Shown here: positions 37,293-48,100 of the stretch, one piece after another | How positions within the stretch are numbered: the first letter of the stretch is position 1 | Layout of the letters: each line of letters starts with the position of its first letter | Source: an uncultured Aeromonadales bacterium | GTDB taxonomy: Bacteria > Pseudomonadota > Gammaproteobacteria > Enterobacterales > Succinivibrionaceae | Direction: 5' to 3' | NCBI GenBank assembly: GCA_902782145.1 | Contig: CACZLZ010000009.1 | Location: 1 to 64,000 of the forward strand | DNA length: 64,000 bases | Made by a program: the position numbers and the translations under genes | The notes under the pieces: model-generated | The model's database searches: none | The model's input: only the letters and a program-made list of their open reading frames with translations | Told to the model about the DNA's origin: nothing

Positions 37293-38687
37293 TCAGATGA
37301 TATTCCGGATAAGGATCCCCAGGATCAGCAATGGGAGCAGGTAGCGCACCAGCACCCGGAAAGTGCTGAACATGGCAACCTTGAACATCCCGCCGCTGGA
37401 AAGTTCATCCAGCACATCCTCACTCTTCATCTGCCAGCCCACGAAAAGCGCAGCGCCCAGACCCGTCAGGGGAAGCACATAGTTGGAGGTGATCATGTCA
37501 ATGAAGTCGATGAGGTTCATGCCCCCGATCTTCAGCACATCACTTAAAGGGCCCATGGACAGGGAGGACACGGCGCCGATGACAAAGGCAGATCCGGACA
37601 CCAGGGCGGCGGTTTTCTTCCGGGAAAGCCCCATCTTCTCAGAGATGAACGCCGTGGCCACCTCATAGAGGAACATGGCCGAAGTGACCGCAGCCACAAA
37701 CAGGATGAAGTAAAAGGCAACGGGAATGATCCAGCTGAGCACCGGGCTGGCGCCGAAAGCGGAGTTGAACACCGCCGGCAGGGAAATGAACACCATGCCA
37801 GCGCCCTCAGCCGGAGAGGCTCCCGCCACGGAGAACACCGCCGGGAAAATGATGAGGCCGGCCAGGATCGCCACAAAGGTGTCCAGGAAGCTCACCGACA
37901 CCGCCGCACGGGTGAGGTTGGTGTCCCGGGTGAAATAGGAGGCATAGGTTACCAAGCCCATGCCAATGGAGAAGGAATAGAAGCACTGGCCCAGAGCTGA
38001 CAGGCACACATCAGAGTTCACCTCACTGATCCGGAAGTCAAAGAGGAAACTGTAGCCGGCGGCGGCCCCGGGCATGAAGGCGGCGGCCACGGCCAGCATC
38101 ATCATGATCACAAACAGCGCCGGCACCAGAAGTTTGGAGCAACGCTCAATGCCCTTCTCCACACCGGCCACGATGATGAAATGGATGATGCCCATGGTGA
38201 CAGCCAGAAACAGGATGGGCATCCAAGGATGGGAAATGAAGCCCGTAAAGTAATTCTCGTAGGCCTTGGACTCTGCTGTGGCCTGGACCATGAGATCCGA
38301 GAGGCTGCCGGTGAGGCTGCTCCAGAAATAGTACAGCACCCAGCCCACGATCACAGCGTAGTAACAGAAGATGGCATAGGCCACCAGGGAGGAGCCGTAA
38401 CCCACCACATTCCACCAGCGGCGGGAGGAGAGCGCGCCGTAAGACCGGGCCACATTCACCCGGGAGCGCCGGCCGATGACAAACTCGCACATCAGCATGG
38501 GAATGCCGAACAGCAGGATGATGACCAGATAGACCACCAGGAAGGCCGAACCGCCATTCAAGCCCACCTGGGTGGGGAACCGCCAGATATTGCCCAGGCC
38601 GATGGCGGATCCCGCCGCCGCCAGGAGACCTCCCAGCCTGCTGACAAAAATCGCCCTTGAGGGACTGAGTCCTTTCTGCTCCATCAT
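37293..38687 (-). CDS. Sodium-dependent transporter, NSS (SNF) family
   Basis: 464 residues with about 11 membrane segments. The NSS signature GSAIGLGNIWRFP is at 26-38, followed by NGGSAF. Bacterial members import amino acids (such as tryptophan, leucine or others) with sodium; substrate cannot be told from sequence. The start is preceded by CAGGAGG; a second ATG follows immediately. Standalone between the GGDEF and AAA genes. Confidence 0.92.
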   Translation of the reverse strand: MMEQKGLSPSRAIFVSRLGGLLAAAGSAIGLGNIWRFPTQVGLNGGSAFLVVYLVIILLFGIPMLMCEFVIGRRSRVNVARSYGALSSRRWWNVVGYGSSLVAYAIFCYYAVIVGWVLYYFWSSLTGSLSDLMVQATAESKAYENYFTGFISHPWMPILFLAVTMGIIHFIIVAGVEKGIERCSKLLVPALFVIMMMLAVAAAFMPGAAAGYSFLFDFRISEVNSDVCLSALGQCFYSFSIGMGLVTYASYFTRDTNLTRAAVSVSFLDTFVAILAGLIIFPAVFSVAGASPAEGAGMVFISLPAVFNSAFGASPVLSWIIPVAFYFILFVAAVTSAMFLYEVATAFISEKMGLSRKKTAALVSGSAFVIGAVSSLSMGPLSDVLKIGGMNLIDFIDMITSNYVLPLTGLGAALFVGWQMKSEDVLDELSSGGMFKVAMFSTFRVLVRYLLPLLILGILIRNII

Positions 38688-39375
38688 ATCCTCCTGTTCT
38701 TCCTCTATCTGCTTCTGCTATTCGATCAATCTGTTGGCTGTTCGGCCCTTGCGCTTGCTCTTCTTACTCTTGCGCTCCTGCACTGATCCAATCTTTTCCC
38801 TCCGGTCGGGCATTAGGGCGCCTTTCCAGCTGGGCAGGTGCCTGGGATCTTATCTCCCGGGAGCCGGCCGGCTCATTTCAATAGGGGTAAGGAGCATCAG
38901 GGGAGAAGCTCTGGGTAACCGCAATTCCGGGTGATTTTAGCACGACAGGGGCGGCAAAACGCCACCTTCGTTCAGTTCAGACACCAAACACCCCGGATTT
39001 CACCGCAAAAACGCCGCCAGGATCACGGCAAAAGGAGCAGATCCCCGGAAAAAAAAGAGCCCGGAGGACCGGGGTATGCTCCCCGGACGACACCCGCACC
39101 CGGGGACCTGCTGGAAACTGGAGTATTCCAGCACCTGATAGGAAAAGTTCGCCCTCTCCCAGGGCCCCACAGGGGATCAGGATCCCTCCGCCCGGATCCT
39201 CCGGAAGGCTCCGGATCATGCTGCTGGAGCCGGGCTGATCACTTGATGTCCAGGGACGGTGCCAGTCCGCAATTCGGGGATTTTGTTGTGCGGCTCCGGT
39301 GATTTTAATTGCGCTTTCTGCTAACATAGCGCCAAATTGTCAAGGCATGAAAAGAAAGCAAGTCACAGGATAAAT
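38688..39375. other. 688-base intergenic region between divergent genes
   Basis: No gene is seen. It should hold promoters for the NSS transporter (minus) and the AAA ATPase (plus). Two similar words, GGTGATTTTA, occur at about 38930 and 39299. No convincing -35/-10 pairs were found. Confidence 0.35.
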
Positions 39376-41436
39376 ATGCTCATAGGATTCAGCGCAGAAA
39401 ATTTCAAATGCTTCAGCGAAGAGATCAGTGTCAGTCTGATCGCTGAGAAACAGGATCGGAACTGCTTCAGCGTAGGCAGGGTTCCGGTGCTCAGCCACAT
39501 CGCCCTGTGCGGCGGCTGCGGCAGCGGCAAAACCTCCCTGCTGGACGGTCTGTCCCTGATAAGCTCCATGGTTGCCCTGGGCCGTCTGCCTGAGAACTCC
39601 CGCAGCTGGTACTGCCGGTCTGACAAGAAGAACCGCACCCGGGACACTGTACTGGAACTGATCTTTGCCCGGGAAGGCATGGTCTACTCCTACGGCGTCA
39701 GGGCGTGCCTCAGCACCGGCGAGATCTTTGAGGAGTGGCTCAACCAGTTGGATGACAACGGCTCCTACCAGCTCCTGGCAGGACGCGACCGCAACCGGGC
39801 CGCCAGCCTTGCCCGCCGGGATGAATTCACCCGGGACGATCAGCAGCGGTTCAGAATGTACGCTGAGGATCTGCCCTCGGATCAACTGCTACTGTCCAGG
39901 CTCATGGGTCTGGAATTCAAGGAGGGCTCCGGGCTCACACTGCTGAAGGATATCGGACTGTTCCTGTCCACCATGACCGCACGCCTTGACTGCTCGGCTG
40001 ATCAGGATCTCAAGGTCAAGATCAGCACTGACGATCTGGGATCGGTGTTTTCCCTGGCCGGGCTCCTGTCCCAGACTGATCTCTGCCGGGGCACCGTCCG
40101 GAACCACCTGCCTTCCCTGCCCTGCTGTGTGACAGCTGAGGAGGCCGCAGATCTGGTGGAGGGCCAGGGGATTGTCTGCATCCGTCACGGACGCCTGATC
40201 CTCACTGCCCGGAATGACTCCGGCATTCCCGAAAGTTCCGAGATCCTCTTCACCCAGCCCGGCGGTGCCCGCCTGGGCTTCGGTGATCTGTCCGGCGGCG
40301 CCGCCAAACTCACCCGCCTGGCCATGTTCCTGTCCAGTACCGAGAACCAGGTGCTGCTGGTAGACGACATTGATGATCATCTGGGACTGGATGATCTCAC
40401 CGGCCTTTACAGCGCCATCGAGAACGACAGCAAGAAGAGCGGCCGCCAGGTGGTGTTTACCACCCGGGACAGCGAGCAGAACACCCCGGTGTACAGCCTT
40501 GCCGGTCAGAATGTGTTCCACATGGTCCGCCAAGACGCGCACTACTTCCTGATGGAAACCAGGCAGCAGGGTGGCGAGTCATCCTACCTGGATGACAACT
40601 TCGGACCGCTGTTCTCATCCCAGGATCGGGAGCAGCCCGCCGGAAACACCGGCGAGAAGGACAACGCCCGCCAGAGTGCCCAGGAGTCTGAATTCACCAG
40701 CGAAAACGCTTCTGAGAAATTCCTTCATGAGGAGGATGTGGCAGAGAACTACCACTCCCTGGCCGCGGATCTCCCCCAGGCGGCTCCCCTGGATGATCGG
40801 GAGTCGGAAAGATGGAATGACGGCTCCGGAGATGACTTCCCGGCTCCCGCCCAGGAAGAGCCCCAGAGCTCCGAAGGCGCATCTGATAATGCCCCGGAGA
40901 ACGCTGAAGGCCGGGGACGGGCCTCCAACCGTGGAAAGGGCCAGCGCAAGGGATCCCGCCGGAGTCAGGAGCGCGGATCCCGAGGACAGGGCCGGGAGCT
41001 GACCGGATCTGCTGACAGTGCCGCACCTGCCATCGAAGGATCCACTGCCGATCCCGTGAATACCTATGACAGTGCTGAGCCCTCAGCTCAGGAGTCCTTC
41101 CAGACTGCCGGAGACGATGCAGCCGCCGACCAGCCCGTAGCTGACGCCGTTGCCGACAGCAGCACAGAGGGCGCTGCCCCCAAGCCCCGGCGCAGCCAGA
41201 GACGCACCAAGGGACAGGTCCGCCGCAGTGCCCAGCAGGAAGCCGGATCTCCGGAAACTGCTGCCCAGGAGCAGATCCCGACCGGATCTGAAGGTGAGGC
41301 CCCTGCCCCGGTGAGTGAGGCCGCACCTGCTCCCCAGGAGACACCAGCAAGCCCGGCTCCTGAAGCAGTGGAAGCAGCACCTGAAGCCCCAGTAGCTCAG
41401 GCTTCTGAGACTCCCCTGGAAAGCGCCGGTGAGTGA
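39376..41436 (+). CDS. AAA (ABC-type, AAA_15-like) ATPase with long disordered C-terminal tail
   Basis: 686 residues from ATG 39376 (AGGATAAAT upstream). The start MLIGFSAENFKCFSEE is typical of RloC/OLD-like AAA_15 ATPases. Walker A is GGCGSGKTS (about 46-54), signature DLSGGAAKL, Walker B QVLLVDDID, in which Asp replaces the usual catalytic Glu. After about residue 400 the protein is disordered: acidic, Gln/Ser/Glu-rich, then a basic Arg/Lys/Gly patch (RGKGQRKGSRRSQERG) and an Ala/Pro/Glu-rich end, somewhat like RNase E tails. Such ATPases often work in defence with a partner nuclease, but none is next to it. It ends at a strong terminator. Confidence 0.7.
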   Translation: MLIGFSAENFKCFSEEISVSLIAEKQDRNCFSVGRVPVLSHIALCGGCGSGKTSLLDGLSLISSMVALGRLPENSRSWYCRSDKKNRTRDTVLELIFAREGMVYSYGVRACLSTGEIFEEWLNQLDDNGSYQLLAGRDRNRAASLARRDEFTRDDQQRFRMYAEDLPSDQLLLSRLMGLEFKEGSGLTLLKDIGLFLSTMTARLDCSADQDLKVKISTDDLGSVFSLAGLLSQTDLCRGTVRNHLPSLPCCVTAEEAADLVEGQGIVCIRHGRLILTARNDSGIPESSEILFTQPGGARLGFGDLSGGAAKLTRLAMFLSSTENQVLLVDDIDDHLGLDDLTGLYSAIENDSKKSGRQVVFTTRDSEQNTPVYSLAGQNVFHMVRQDAHYFLMETRQQGGESSYLDDNFGPLFSSQDREQPAGNTGEKDNARQSAQESEFTSENASEKFLHEEDVAENYHSLAADLPQAAPLDDRESERWNDGSGDDFPAPAQEEPQSSEGASDNAPENAEGRGRASNRGKGQRKGSRRSQERGSRGQGRELTGSADSAAPAIEGSTADPVNTYDSAEPSAQESFQTAGDDAAADQPVADAVADSSTEGAAPKPRRSQRRTKGQVRRSAQQEAGSPETAAQEQIPTGSEGEAPAPVSEAAPAPQETPASPAPEAVEAAPEAPVAQASETPLESAGE

Positions 41437-41567
41437 ATCGAACCCTCGGTAAAAACTGAGATCAGTCCATGAGGTGATGTCCTGAAGGTGGTGAAGAGAG
41501 GCGCCGTAAACCTGCGCCATTAAGCCAGTACACCTGAAGCCAAGGCATCCCCGTGACATGATCAACC

Positions 41568-41591
41568 AAACGCACCTCCGGGTGCGTTTTT
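41568..41591 (+). terminator. Rho-independent terminator of the AAA gene
   Basis: AAACGCACC (41568-41576) pairs with GGTGCGTTT (41581-41589) around a TCCG tetraloop and runs into five T. It lies 132 bases after the stop codon. Confidence 0.88.
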
Positions 41592-42101
41592 CATTTCCGG
41601 TGCTGATCCTAAAATGCCTGGAAAAGGAAAACAGCCCTCACGGAAAAAGGGAAAGGAGAAAGGCTTGGGAATTTCCAGTGAGAAAGATCTGCGGCCGTTT
41701 TTTTCAGCACAGAGGACAGGAAAGCCAGAAAAAAATATGCCCTCAGAAAGAGGGCAAAATAAACAAATGGAGAAGAAAAAAATTATGAAAGCATCATGAT
41801 TCTTCATAAACATAATACCATGATTTTCCAGTCTGTCAAACCGCACCCGGAAAAAGAAGCATTAATGACTGTCAGATCACAAAAATAAACTAAAAAACAT
41901 CCACGTAAAGGGCGGCAGCCATGATATGAGGGCGCCAAACCCGCCCAAAACCTTGTGAGCACCAGCCGCCCCCCCAGGATCAGCCCCCCCAGAATCAGGC
42001 CGTAAAACCAGACCGTCTCCTGCCTGAGCCAATGAGTCCCGGAACACCAGCCCCTGGAGTTCTTCCGGCCCAGAAAGTTCTTCCGTCTCCTAAAAACAGC
42101 A
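41592..42101. other. Intergenic region, partly A-rich, no gene supported
   Basis: 41600-41900 is richer in A and T and poorer in GATC than native DNA. Short frames on both strands give nothing recognisable. No regulatory site is evident. Confidence 0.4.
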
Positions 42102-42123
42102 AACCCTCCGCAAAGGGAGGGTT
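42102..42123 (-). terminator. Hairpin, likely htpG terminator
   Basis: AACCCTCC (42102-42109) pairs with GGAGGGTT (42116-42123) around a six-base loop. On the minus strand it is followed by TGCTGTTTTTAG, so the T run is a few bases away. It lies about 45 bases after the htpG stop. Confidence 0.55.
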
Positions 42124-42165
42124 CTAAAGTTACTAGCGGATGATCCCTGGGGGGATCGTCAGCTC

Positions 42166-44085
42166 TTACTTGGCCAGCAGTTTGTTCATAAGCTTGATGA
42201 AGGATGCCGGATCCTCAATGTTGCCCTGCTCTGCCAGCTTGGCCTGGCCCAGAAGCACATTGGCCCAGTCCTTGAAGGCGTCCTCATCGGTCTCATCCAC
42301 AACACGCTTCACCAGAGGGTGATCCATGTTGAGTTCCAGGGAGTACTTGGTCTCAGGAACAGGCTGTCCCATGGCCTTGAAGATGTTGGCCATATGGGCA
42401 CCCACAGCGTTTTCAGCCAGGACGCAGCAGGGAGTGTCAACCAGACGGGTGGACACCTTGACGTCGGTGACCTTGTCGCCCAGGGCATCCTTGAACCTCT
42501 TGAGGGTGCTCTCGAACTCAACGGCCTGCTTCTCAGCCTTCTCCTTGTCCTCCTGGTTCTCCATGTCACCCAGTTCCAGATCCATGGCGGCGGCGGAGAT
42601 GAACCTCTTTTCCTTGTACTCGGTCATGTGAGCCATGAGCCATTCATCCACCCGGTCCCACATCAGCAGAACCTCGATGCCCTTGCTCTTCAGGGCCTCC
42701 AGGTGAATGTTGTTGGCCACAGCGGCATAGCTCTCACCGGTCAGGTAGTAGATATGCTTCTGCTTCTCAGGCATTCTGGAGATGTAATCATCCAGAGAGA
42801 CAGTCTGCTCGCTGGAGTTGTTGGCAGTGGAGGCAAACCTCAGCAGCCCCTCAATCTCCTCCCGGTTCTCATAGTCCTCGGCCGGACCTTCCTTCATGGT
42901 GTTGCCGAACTGGATCCAGAACTTCTTGTACTTCTCAGGATCATCCTTGGCCATTTTGGTCAGCATGCCCAGAACACGCTTGGTGCAGGCCTTCCGGAGC
43001 TGGGAGGTGATCTTGTTGTCCTGGAGGATCTCACGGGAGACATTCAGAGGCAGATCGTTGGAATCCACCAGACCCTTGACGAAGCGCAGATACGTCGGCA
43101 TGAACTGCTCAGCGTCATCCATAATGAACACCCGCTGGACATACAGCTTCAGACCGTGCTTGTTCTCACGGTTGAAGAGATCATAGGGAGCCTTGGAGGG
43201 GATATACAGCAGCGAGGTGTACTCCAGGGTGCCCTCAACCTTGTTGTGGGCCCAGGCCAGGGGCTCATCGTTCTGGTAGGTGCCGGCAATGCTGTTGTAG
43301 AAGTTCTTGTAGTCCTCGTCAGAGACATCCTTGGGGTTCTTGGTCCACAGAGCGGTGGCGCTGTTGATCTGCACCCACTTCCAGATCATCTTGGGAGGCT
43401 TGGGATTGCCCTCCTCGTCCTTCTCCTCAGGAGCATCCTCATCCCGGACTTCCTTGTAGATCTCCACGGGAATGCCGATGTGATCGGAATACTTGGAGAC
43501 AATGTCCTCGATCTTCCAGGTGCTCAGGAACTCGGTCTCGCTGTCCTTCAGATGCAGGATCACCTCGGTGCCCCGGTCAGACTTGTTGATATCGCTGGTC
43601 TCGAAGGTGCCGTCACCCTCGCTTTCCCAGCACACAGCCTGATCAGCGGCAGCGCCGGCGGCGCGGGATCTCACTGTGACCTTATCAGCAACGATGAAGG
43701 AAGAGTAGAAGCCCACACCGAACTGACCGATGAGCTGGGAATCCTTGGAGGCGTCGCCGCTGAGGTTGCCGAAGAACTCAGCGGTGCCGGAGTTGGCAAT
43801 GGTGCCCAGGTGCTCAATGGCCTCAGCCTTGGTCATGCCGATGCCGTTGTCGGCGATGGTGACGGTCTTGGCATCCTTGTCAAAGCTGATGCGGATCTTC
43901 AGAGTGGGATCGTCGTCGTAGAGGGAGGGGTCGCTCAGGGCGTTGAATCTGAGTTTGTCGCAAGCGTCAGATGCGTTGGAGACAAGCTCACGCAGAAATA
44001 CTTCCTTGTTGGAATAGAGGCTGTTGGCCAGCAAGTCCAACATCTTCTTAACTTCGGTCTGAAAAACGTGCTTCTCTGCAGTCAT
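42166..44085 (-). CDS. htpG: Chaperone HtpG (Hsp90)
   Basis: 639 residues from ATG 44085 ([12 protein letters not shown]), which has ACAGGAG five bases upstream; an upstream ATG at 44103 gives six more residues. GHKL ATPase motifs are [23 protein letters not shown] and [11 protein letters not shown]. Middle and C-terminal domains are complete. ATP-dependent chaperone for folding clients with DnaK. A heat-shock type promoter lies 68-97 bases upstream. Follows recR as in E. coli. Confidence 0.97.
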   Translation of the reverse strand: MTAEKHVFQTEVKKMLDLLANSLYSNKEVFLRELVSNASDACDKLRFNALSDPSLYDDDPTLKIRISFDKDAKTVTIADNGIGMTKAEAIEHLGTIANSGTAEFFGNLSGDASKDSQLIGQFGVGFYSSFIVADKVTVRSRAAGAAADQAVCWESEGDGTFETSDINKSDRGTEVILHLKDSETEFLSTWKIEDIVSKYSDHIGIPVEIYKEVRDEDAPEEKDEEGNPKPPKMIWKWVQINSATALWTKNPKDVSDEDYKNFYNSIAGTYQNDEPLAWAHNKVEGTLEYTSLLYIPSKAPYDLFNRENKHGLKLYVQRVFIMDDAEQFMPTYLRFVKGLVDSNDLPLNVSREILQDNKITSQLRKACTKRVLGMLTKMAKDDPEKYKKFWIQFGNTMKEGPAEDYENREEIEGLLRFASTANNSSEQTVSLDDYISRMPEKQKHIYYLTGESYAAVANNIHLEALKSKGIEVLLMWDRVDEWLMAHMTEYKEKRFISAAAMDLELGDMENQEDKEKAEKQAVEFESTLKRFKDALGDKVTDVKVSTRLVDTPCCVLAENAVGAHMANIFKAMGQPVPETKYSLELNMDHPLVKRVVDETDEDAFKDWANVLLGQAKLAEQGNIEDPASFIKLMNKLLAK

Positions 44086-44152
44086 AAAAACTCCTGTAAA
44101 CATATATCCGATCCGGAGACCGGCACCACATACTTCCGATTAACTACAGCAT

Positions 44153-44182
44153 ATATGTGGACGTCACAGGAGGTTTTCAAGA
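44153..44182 (-). promoter_or_regulatory. Sigma-32 (heat shock) promoter of htpG
   Basis: On the minus strand CTTGAAA (44182-44176), a 15-base spacer, then CCACATAT (44160-44153). The known consensus is CTTGAAA and CCCCATNT, so the match is 7/7 and 7/8. It sits right after recR and directly upstream of htpG, whose E. coli counterpart has a sigma-32 promoter. Confidence 0.75.
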
Positions 44183-44188
44183 ACGAAT

Positions 44189-44788
44189 TTACAAATTTTT
44201 TCGGTTGGAGAAGGAATAGGTGAGAGTGCCCTCGTCCATGGAGTCCAGTTCGCTGCCCACGGGGATCCCCCGGGATGGTGTGGTGGCGGTGACTCCCAGA
44301 CGCTGGGCCAGGCGGGCGATCATAAAGGACGTCATGTTGCCCTCAACCGATGAGTTCAATGCCACAATAACCTCCTTGAAGGAGCCGATGCGGAGAAGCT
44401 CCTCCAGCTGCCCCATGCCGATCTCCTCAGGGCCCATGCCCTCCAGGGGGGAGATCCGGCCGTGGAGGACAAAATAGGTGCCCTTAAACTGGCCGGTCTG
44501 CTCAATAATGGCCACATCTGAAGGGGACTCCACCACACACAGCACATGCTCTTCCTGGCGCTTGACGCTGGCACAGATGGGGCAGATCTCCTCATCGGAG
44601 TAGTTGCGGCACCTGCTGCAGCGGCGGATGCCGCTCATGGCGGCGGTGATGGCGCAGGCCAGATCGAGTCCCCGGGACCGATCCTGCCCCAGAAGGGCAA
44701 AGGCCATGCGCTGGGCGGTTTTGCGGCCCACACCGGGAAGGTACTGGAGCTTGGAAATAAGCTCATCCAGCAGGGGACTGTATTTCAT
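44189..44788 (-). CDS. recR: Recombination mediator RecR
   Basis: 199 residues. Helix-hairpin-helix LPGVGRKTAQRMAF (17-30), zinc finger cysteines C57, C60, C69, C72, and a Toprim domain (VVESPSDVAIIE). Works with RecF/RecO to load RecA at gaps. Follows ybaB by 23 bases in the conserved dnaX-ybaB-recR order. Confidence 0.97.
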   Translation of the reverse strand: MKYSPLLDELISKLQYLPGVGRKTAQRMAFALLGQDRSRGLDLACAITAAMSGIRRCSRCRNYSDEEICPICASVKRQEEHVLCVVESPSDVAIIEQTGQFKGTYFVLHGRISPLEGMGPEEIGMGQLEELLRIGSFKEVIVALNSSVEGNMTSFMIARLAQRLGVTATTPSRGIPVGSELDSMDEGTLTYSFSNRKNL

Positions 44789-44811
44789 CTGTGTCTGACC
44801 ATGATCCGGGA

Positions 44812-45147
44812 TCAGAACATGTCCATGAGACCCTTGGGGATGGGAAGACCGGCGGTGGCCTTCTCCATCTTCTTCTTGGACTCCTCGCCGATCTTGCCGG
44901 CGGCGTCATTGAAGGCTGTTGCCACCAGATCGGCCAGCATGTCCAGATCCTCATCCTTGAGGGAGGGATCCAGGGTGATCCGGCGGACCTGATGGGTCCC
45001 GGTGAGCACCACCTTCACCAGCCCGGAGCCGGACTGGCCCTCAACCTCCAGCTTCTCAATGTCCTCCTTGACGGTCTTCATCTTGTCCTGCATCACCTGT
45101 GCCTGACGCATGAGATTGCCCAGATTACCCAAGCCTCCGTTGAACAT
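44812..45147 (-). CDS. ybaB: YbaB/EbfC family nucleoid-associated protein
   Basis: 111 residues. MQDKMKTVKEDIEKLEVEG and VKVVLTGTHQVRRITLDPSL are hallmark segments. A small dimeric DNA-binding protein. It starts two bases after the dnaX stop, so translation is coupled. Confidence 0.95.
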   Translation of the reverse strand: MFNGGLGNLGNLMRQAQVMQDKMKTVKEDIEKLEVEGQSGSGLVKVVLTGTHQVRRITLDPSLKDEDLDMLADLVATAFNDAAGKIGEESKKKMEKATAGLPIPKGLMDMF

Positions 45148-45149
45148 AT

Positions 45150-48100
45150 TTATTTCTCCTCTTTCTTAATGATGTAGATGTTATTCACTTCAGGAACGCA
45201 GCCCAAACTGCGGCAGATGCGGCTGAAAGGCTCCCGGCCGCTGAGGCTGGCAAGCTTCTCCTCCCGCAGATGCTGATAGCAGACTCCGGCCTGGCCCTGG
45301 GGGGAGGTGACAGGTGCCTGCTCATCATTCACCAGGATGACATTGGTCCCCAGTTGCTTCCTCAGACCGTTCACATGCCCCTCAGTGAGCATGCCCCGAT
45401 CGTTGGATGACAGGTGGATCCGGATCTCGCCGGGGGTGATCTCCGCCGTGGAGCGCTGGAGAACCAGCCTCACATAGGGCTCCTGGATCCGCTCATTGAT
45501 CAGATCAAGCCAGGGATCCCGCACCAGGGAAATGGCGTCCTCCAGTCCGAACTCATTGTCCACTGCCACCCGGTAATTGCGGCGCCGCCGCTCCAGCATC
45601 AGAGAGGCACCGGATCCCTGGCCTCCGGACTGAAACTCACCGGGATAGCCGGGGCCGGCTCCAAAGGGAGGCGGCGGTGCCGGAGGCTCAGGGACCGGGG
45701 GAACATACCACTGATCGGCGGGTGCAGACGCAGGTCCGAAACCGGGAACCGGCATCTCCGGAGGGATCATGTTCTGGGATCCGGCGCCAGCCGGGAAGTC
45801 CGGCAGGGGGACTTCCGGCACATTTCCGGGGACAGGAATGTTCTCGCCGGATCCGGGAAAGCCCTGGGGGACCGGCTCAGCACCGGGAACTCCGGGAACC
45901 GGCGGAGGCACGGGAGCGCCACCGGCAGGAGCAGGAACGGCGGCAGGGGCCTCCATGGCTGCCGGCTGGGAAACTGGGGAATTTGCGGCCGGGGTGCTTT
46001 CCGGGGAAGAAACAGGCGCCTCTGGTGCCGGAACGGGCTCCTGATCTGCCGCAGCAACGGTGCGGCGCCTTCTGGTCCGGGCCGGTGCCGGGGGCGCAGC
46101 CTCTCCGGATGACGGAGGCACCGGTGCAGCATCACCCCCAGGGGCGCTGGCAGTTTTGCGGCGTCTGCCCCTGCCCGAAGGCGCAGCAGGAGCCGGTGCG
46201 GGCTCGGGTGCAACCGGGCTTTCCGGCGTGGTCACGGGCTGCTCAGCACTGGCAACAGCGGCCGCAGGCTGCGCCGGGGCACCGGGACCCGGAATATCCG
46301 GAGAGACGGCAGGAGACGGGGATCCCGCAACAGGTGCTGGAGACACAGTCTCGGGAGCCGGGGCAGCAGCCGGTGGCACGGAAGCATCAGGAACGGTGGC
46401 CGGTACGGCAGCCTGGGCTGGAGCCATATTTTCAGGAGCAGGAGCCACAGCCTGCGGCACTGTGGCAACAGGGGGAACGGAAGCCGGGGCGGCAGCCTGG
46501 GACGGCGTCATATTTTCCGAGACCGGGGAAGAAGCCGGCGGAACAGAGGTGTCTGCCGGAGCAGCAGCCTGAACCGGAGCCGGGGCATTACCCGGGGCCG
46601 AAGCCGGAGCGGAAGCCTGGGCCGAAGCAGGGGCAACATCCTGGGCCGGCGCCATATTTTCCGGGGCCGAAGCCGGAGCGGAAGCAGGGGGGACAGAAGC
46701 AGTTGCCGAGCCAGGCTGAACCGGAGCAGGAGCAGCAGCCTGAACCGGAGCCACAGTTCCAAAGCCCGGAGCCGGAACCGGAACCGGCGCTCCGGTTCCC
46801 ACAGAAGGAACGGCAGGCACCATCCCGGCAGGAGGCTGGGCTGTCTGATCCGGGAAGCGGAGCACCGGCAGATCGGGAGCGGCCGGTTTGAACTCCTCGG
46901 GGCTGACCGGGGAGATATTGGCCACCTGAACCGGGGTCTCCGGCATGTCATCCTGATCTGGCAGGATCTTCATTTTTTCCGGCAGGCCAATGATCTTGAA
47001 GTTGCTGTCCCAGGGAACATCCAGGGGATCCGGCTCCTGGGTCATCTCAGCCATATGCCGGAGGAGTTCATCGGTCTTGGGATCTCCGGTGGAAGGCATA
47101 TCCACTGCCCCGCGGCGGGAGGCGGGAGCGGAAGCGGAAGCGGGAGCCGGACCGGTCATCTGAGGTGCCCTGGCAGGGTAGCCAGCCGGAGCAGGGAACT
47201 GGGACGGCAGCGGTGACGGGCCCTGCCCTCCTGGCTGGGGAAAAGCCTGACCAGCCGGAGAAAACGCCGACTGAGCCTGCGCCGGAGCCGGCATCTGAAC
47301 CGGGGCAACTGACGGCACCGGACGGGCGGCCTGGGGAGATGTCACTGCCGGGGACGAGGGGATCCGGCTGCCGGATCCCTGGGGCACCGCTGCTCCGGCT
47401 CCCTCCCCGCGGGTGCTGTCAGCGCCCGCCGGTGCCTGGAAGGGAGCCCGGGGAAAAGAACCCGGGGCGCCACCTGAAGAAGGCTGCTCTGGGGCTGCCC
47501 CCGGGGATGCTCCGGGCACCGCCAGGGGGAAGGATCCGGTGAAGGCCATGATCCTGAGAAGCACCATGTCCATGGCCGCCCTGCCCGAGGGGGCGAAAAT
47601 AAAGTCCCTCTTGGCGTTCAGCAGGATCTGATAGTAAAGGTGCAGAGTGTCCAGGGGCAGATCAGATGCCAGGGACGCCAGCTCTTTCATGTCATAGGTG
47701 TACATGTTGACACCCGTGCCGCCAATGACAGCGAACATGCAGATCTGATGAACCAGGGAAATAAGATCGTCCAGCATGCGCCGGTAGTCGGGGGAGTAGG
47801 AGTCGATGCTGTCCAGGATCCGGTACATTTCCGCACCCTGCTTCCGGTACACCGCCCGGAGGAGATCCAGGTAGAGACGCCGATCCAGGCATCCCAGCAT
47901 GGACAGTAGTTCGGACTCCCGGAGGGAATCTCCGGAAAGGGCCACCGCCTGATCGGTTATGGAAAGGGCGTCCCGCATGCTGCCGTTGCCTGCCTGGGCG
48001 ATAAGGCGGAGGGAGCCGTCATCATAGGCGACATGCTCCAGATCCAGGATCTTCCTGAGCTGGGACTCTATCTGGGCGGGGGTCAGGGCCAGCAGCCGGA

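Noticed and set aside
42319-44223. 634-codon plus-strand frame opposite htpG
   Set aside because: Antisense shadow; htpG is certain.
46970-46985. Six-A tract as programmed frameshift site in dnaX
   Set aside because: Frame is GAA AAA ATG, which is not a X XXY YYZ heptamer; no downstream stem-loop was confirmed.
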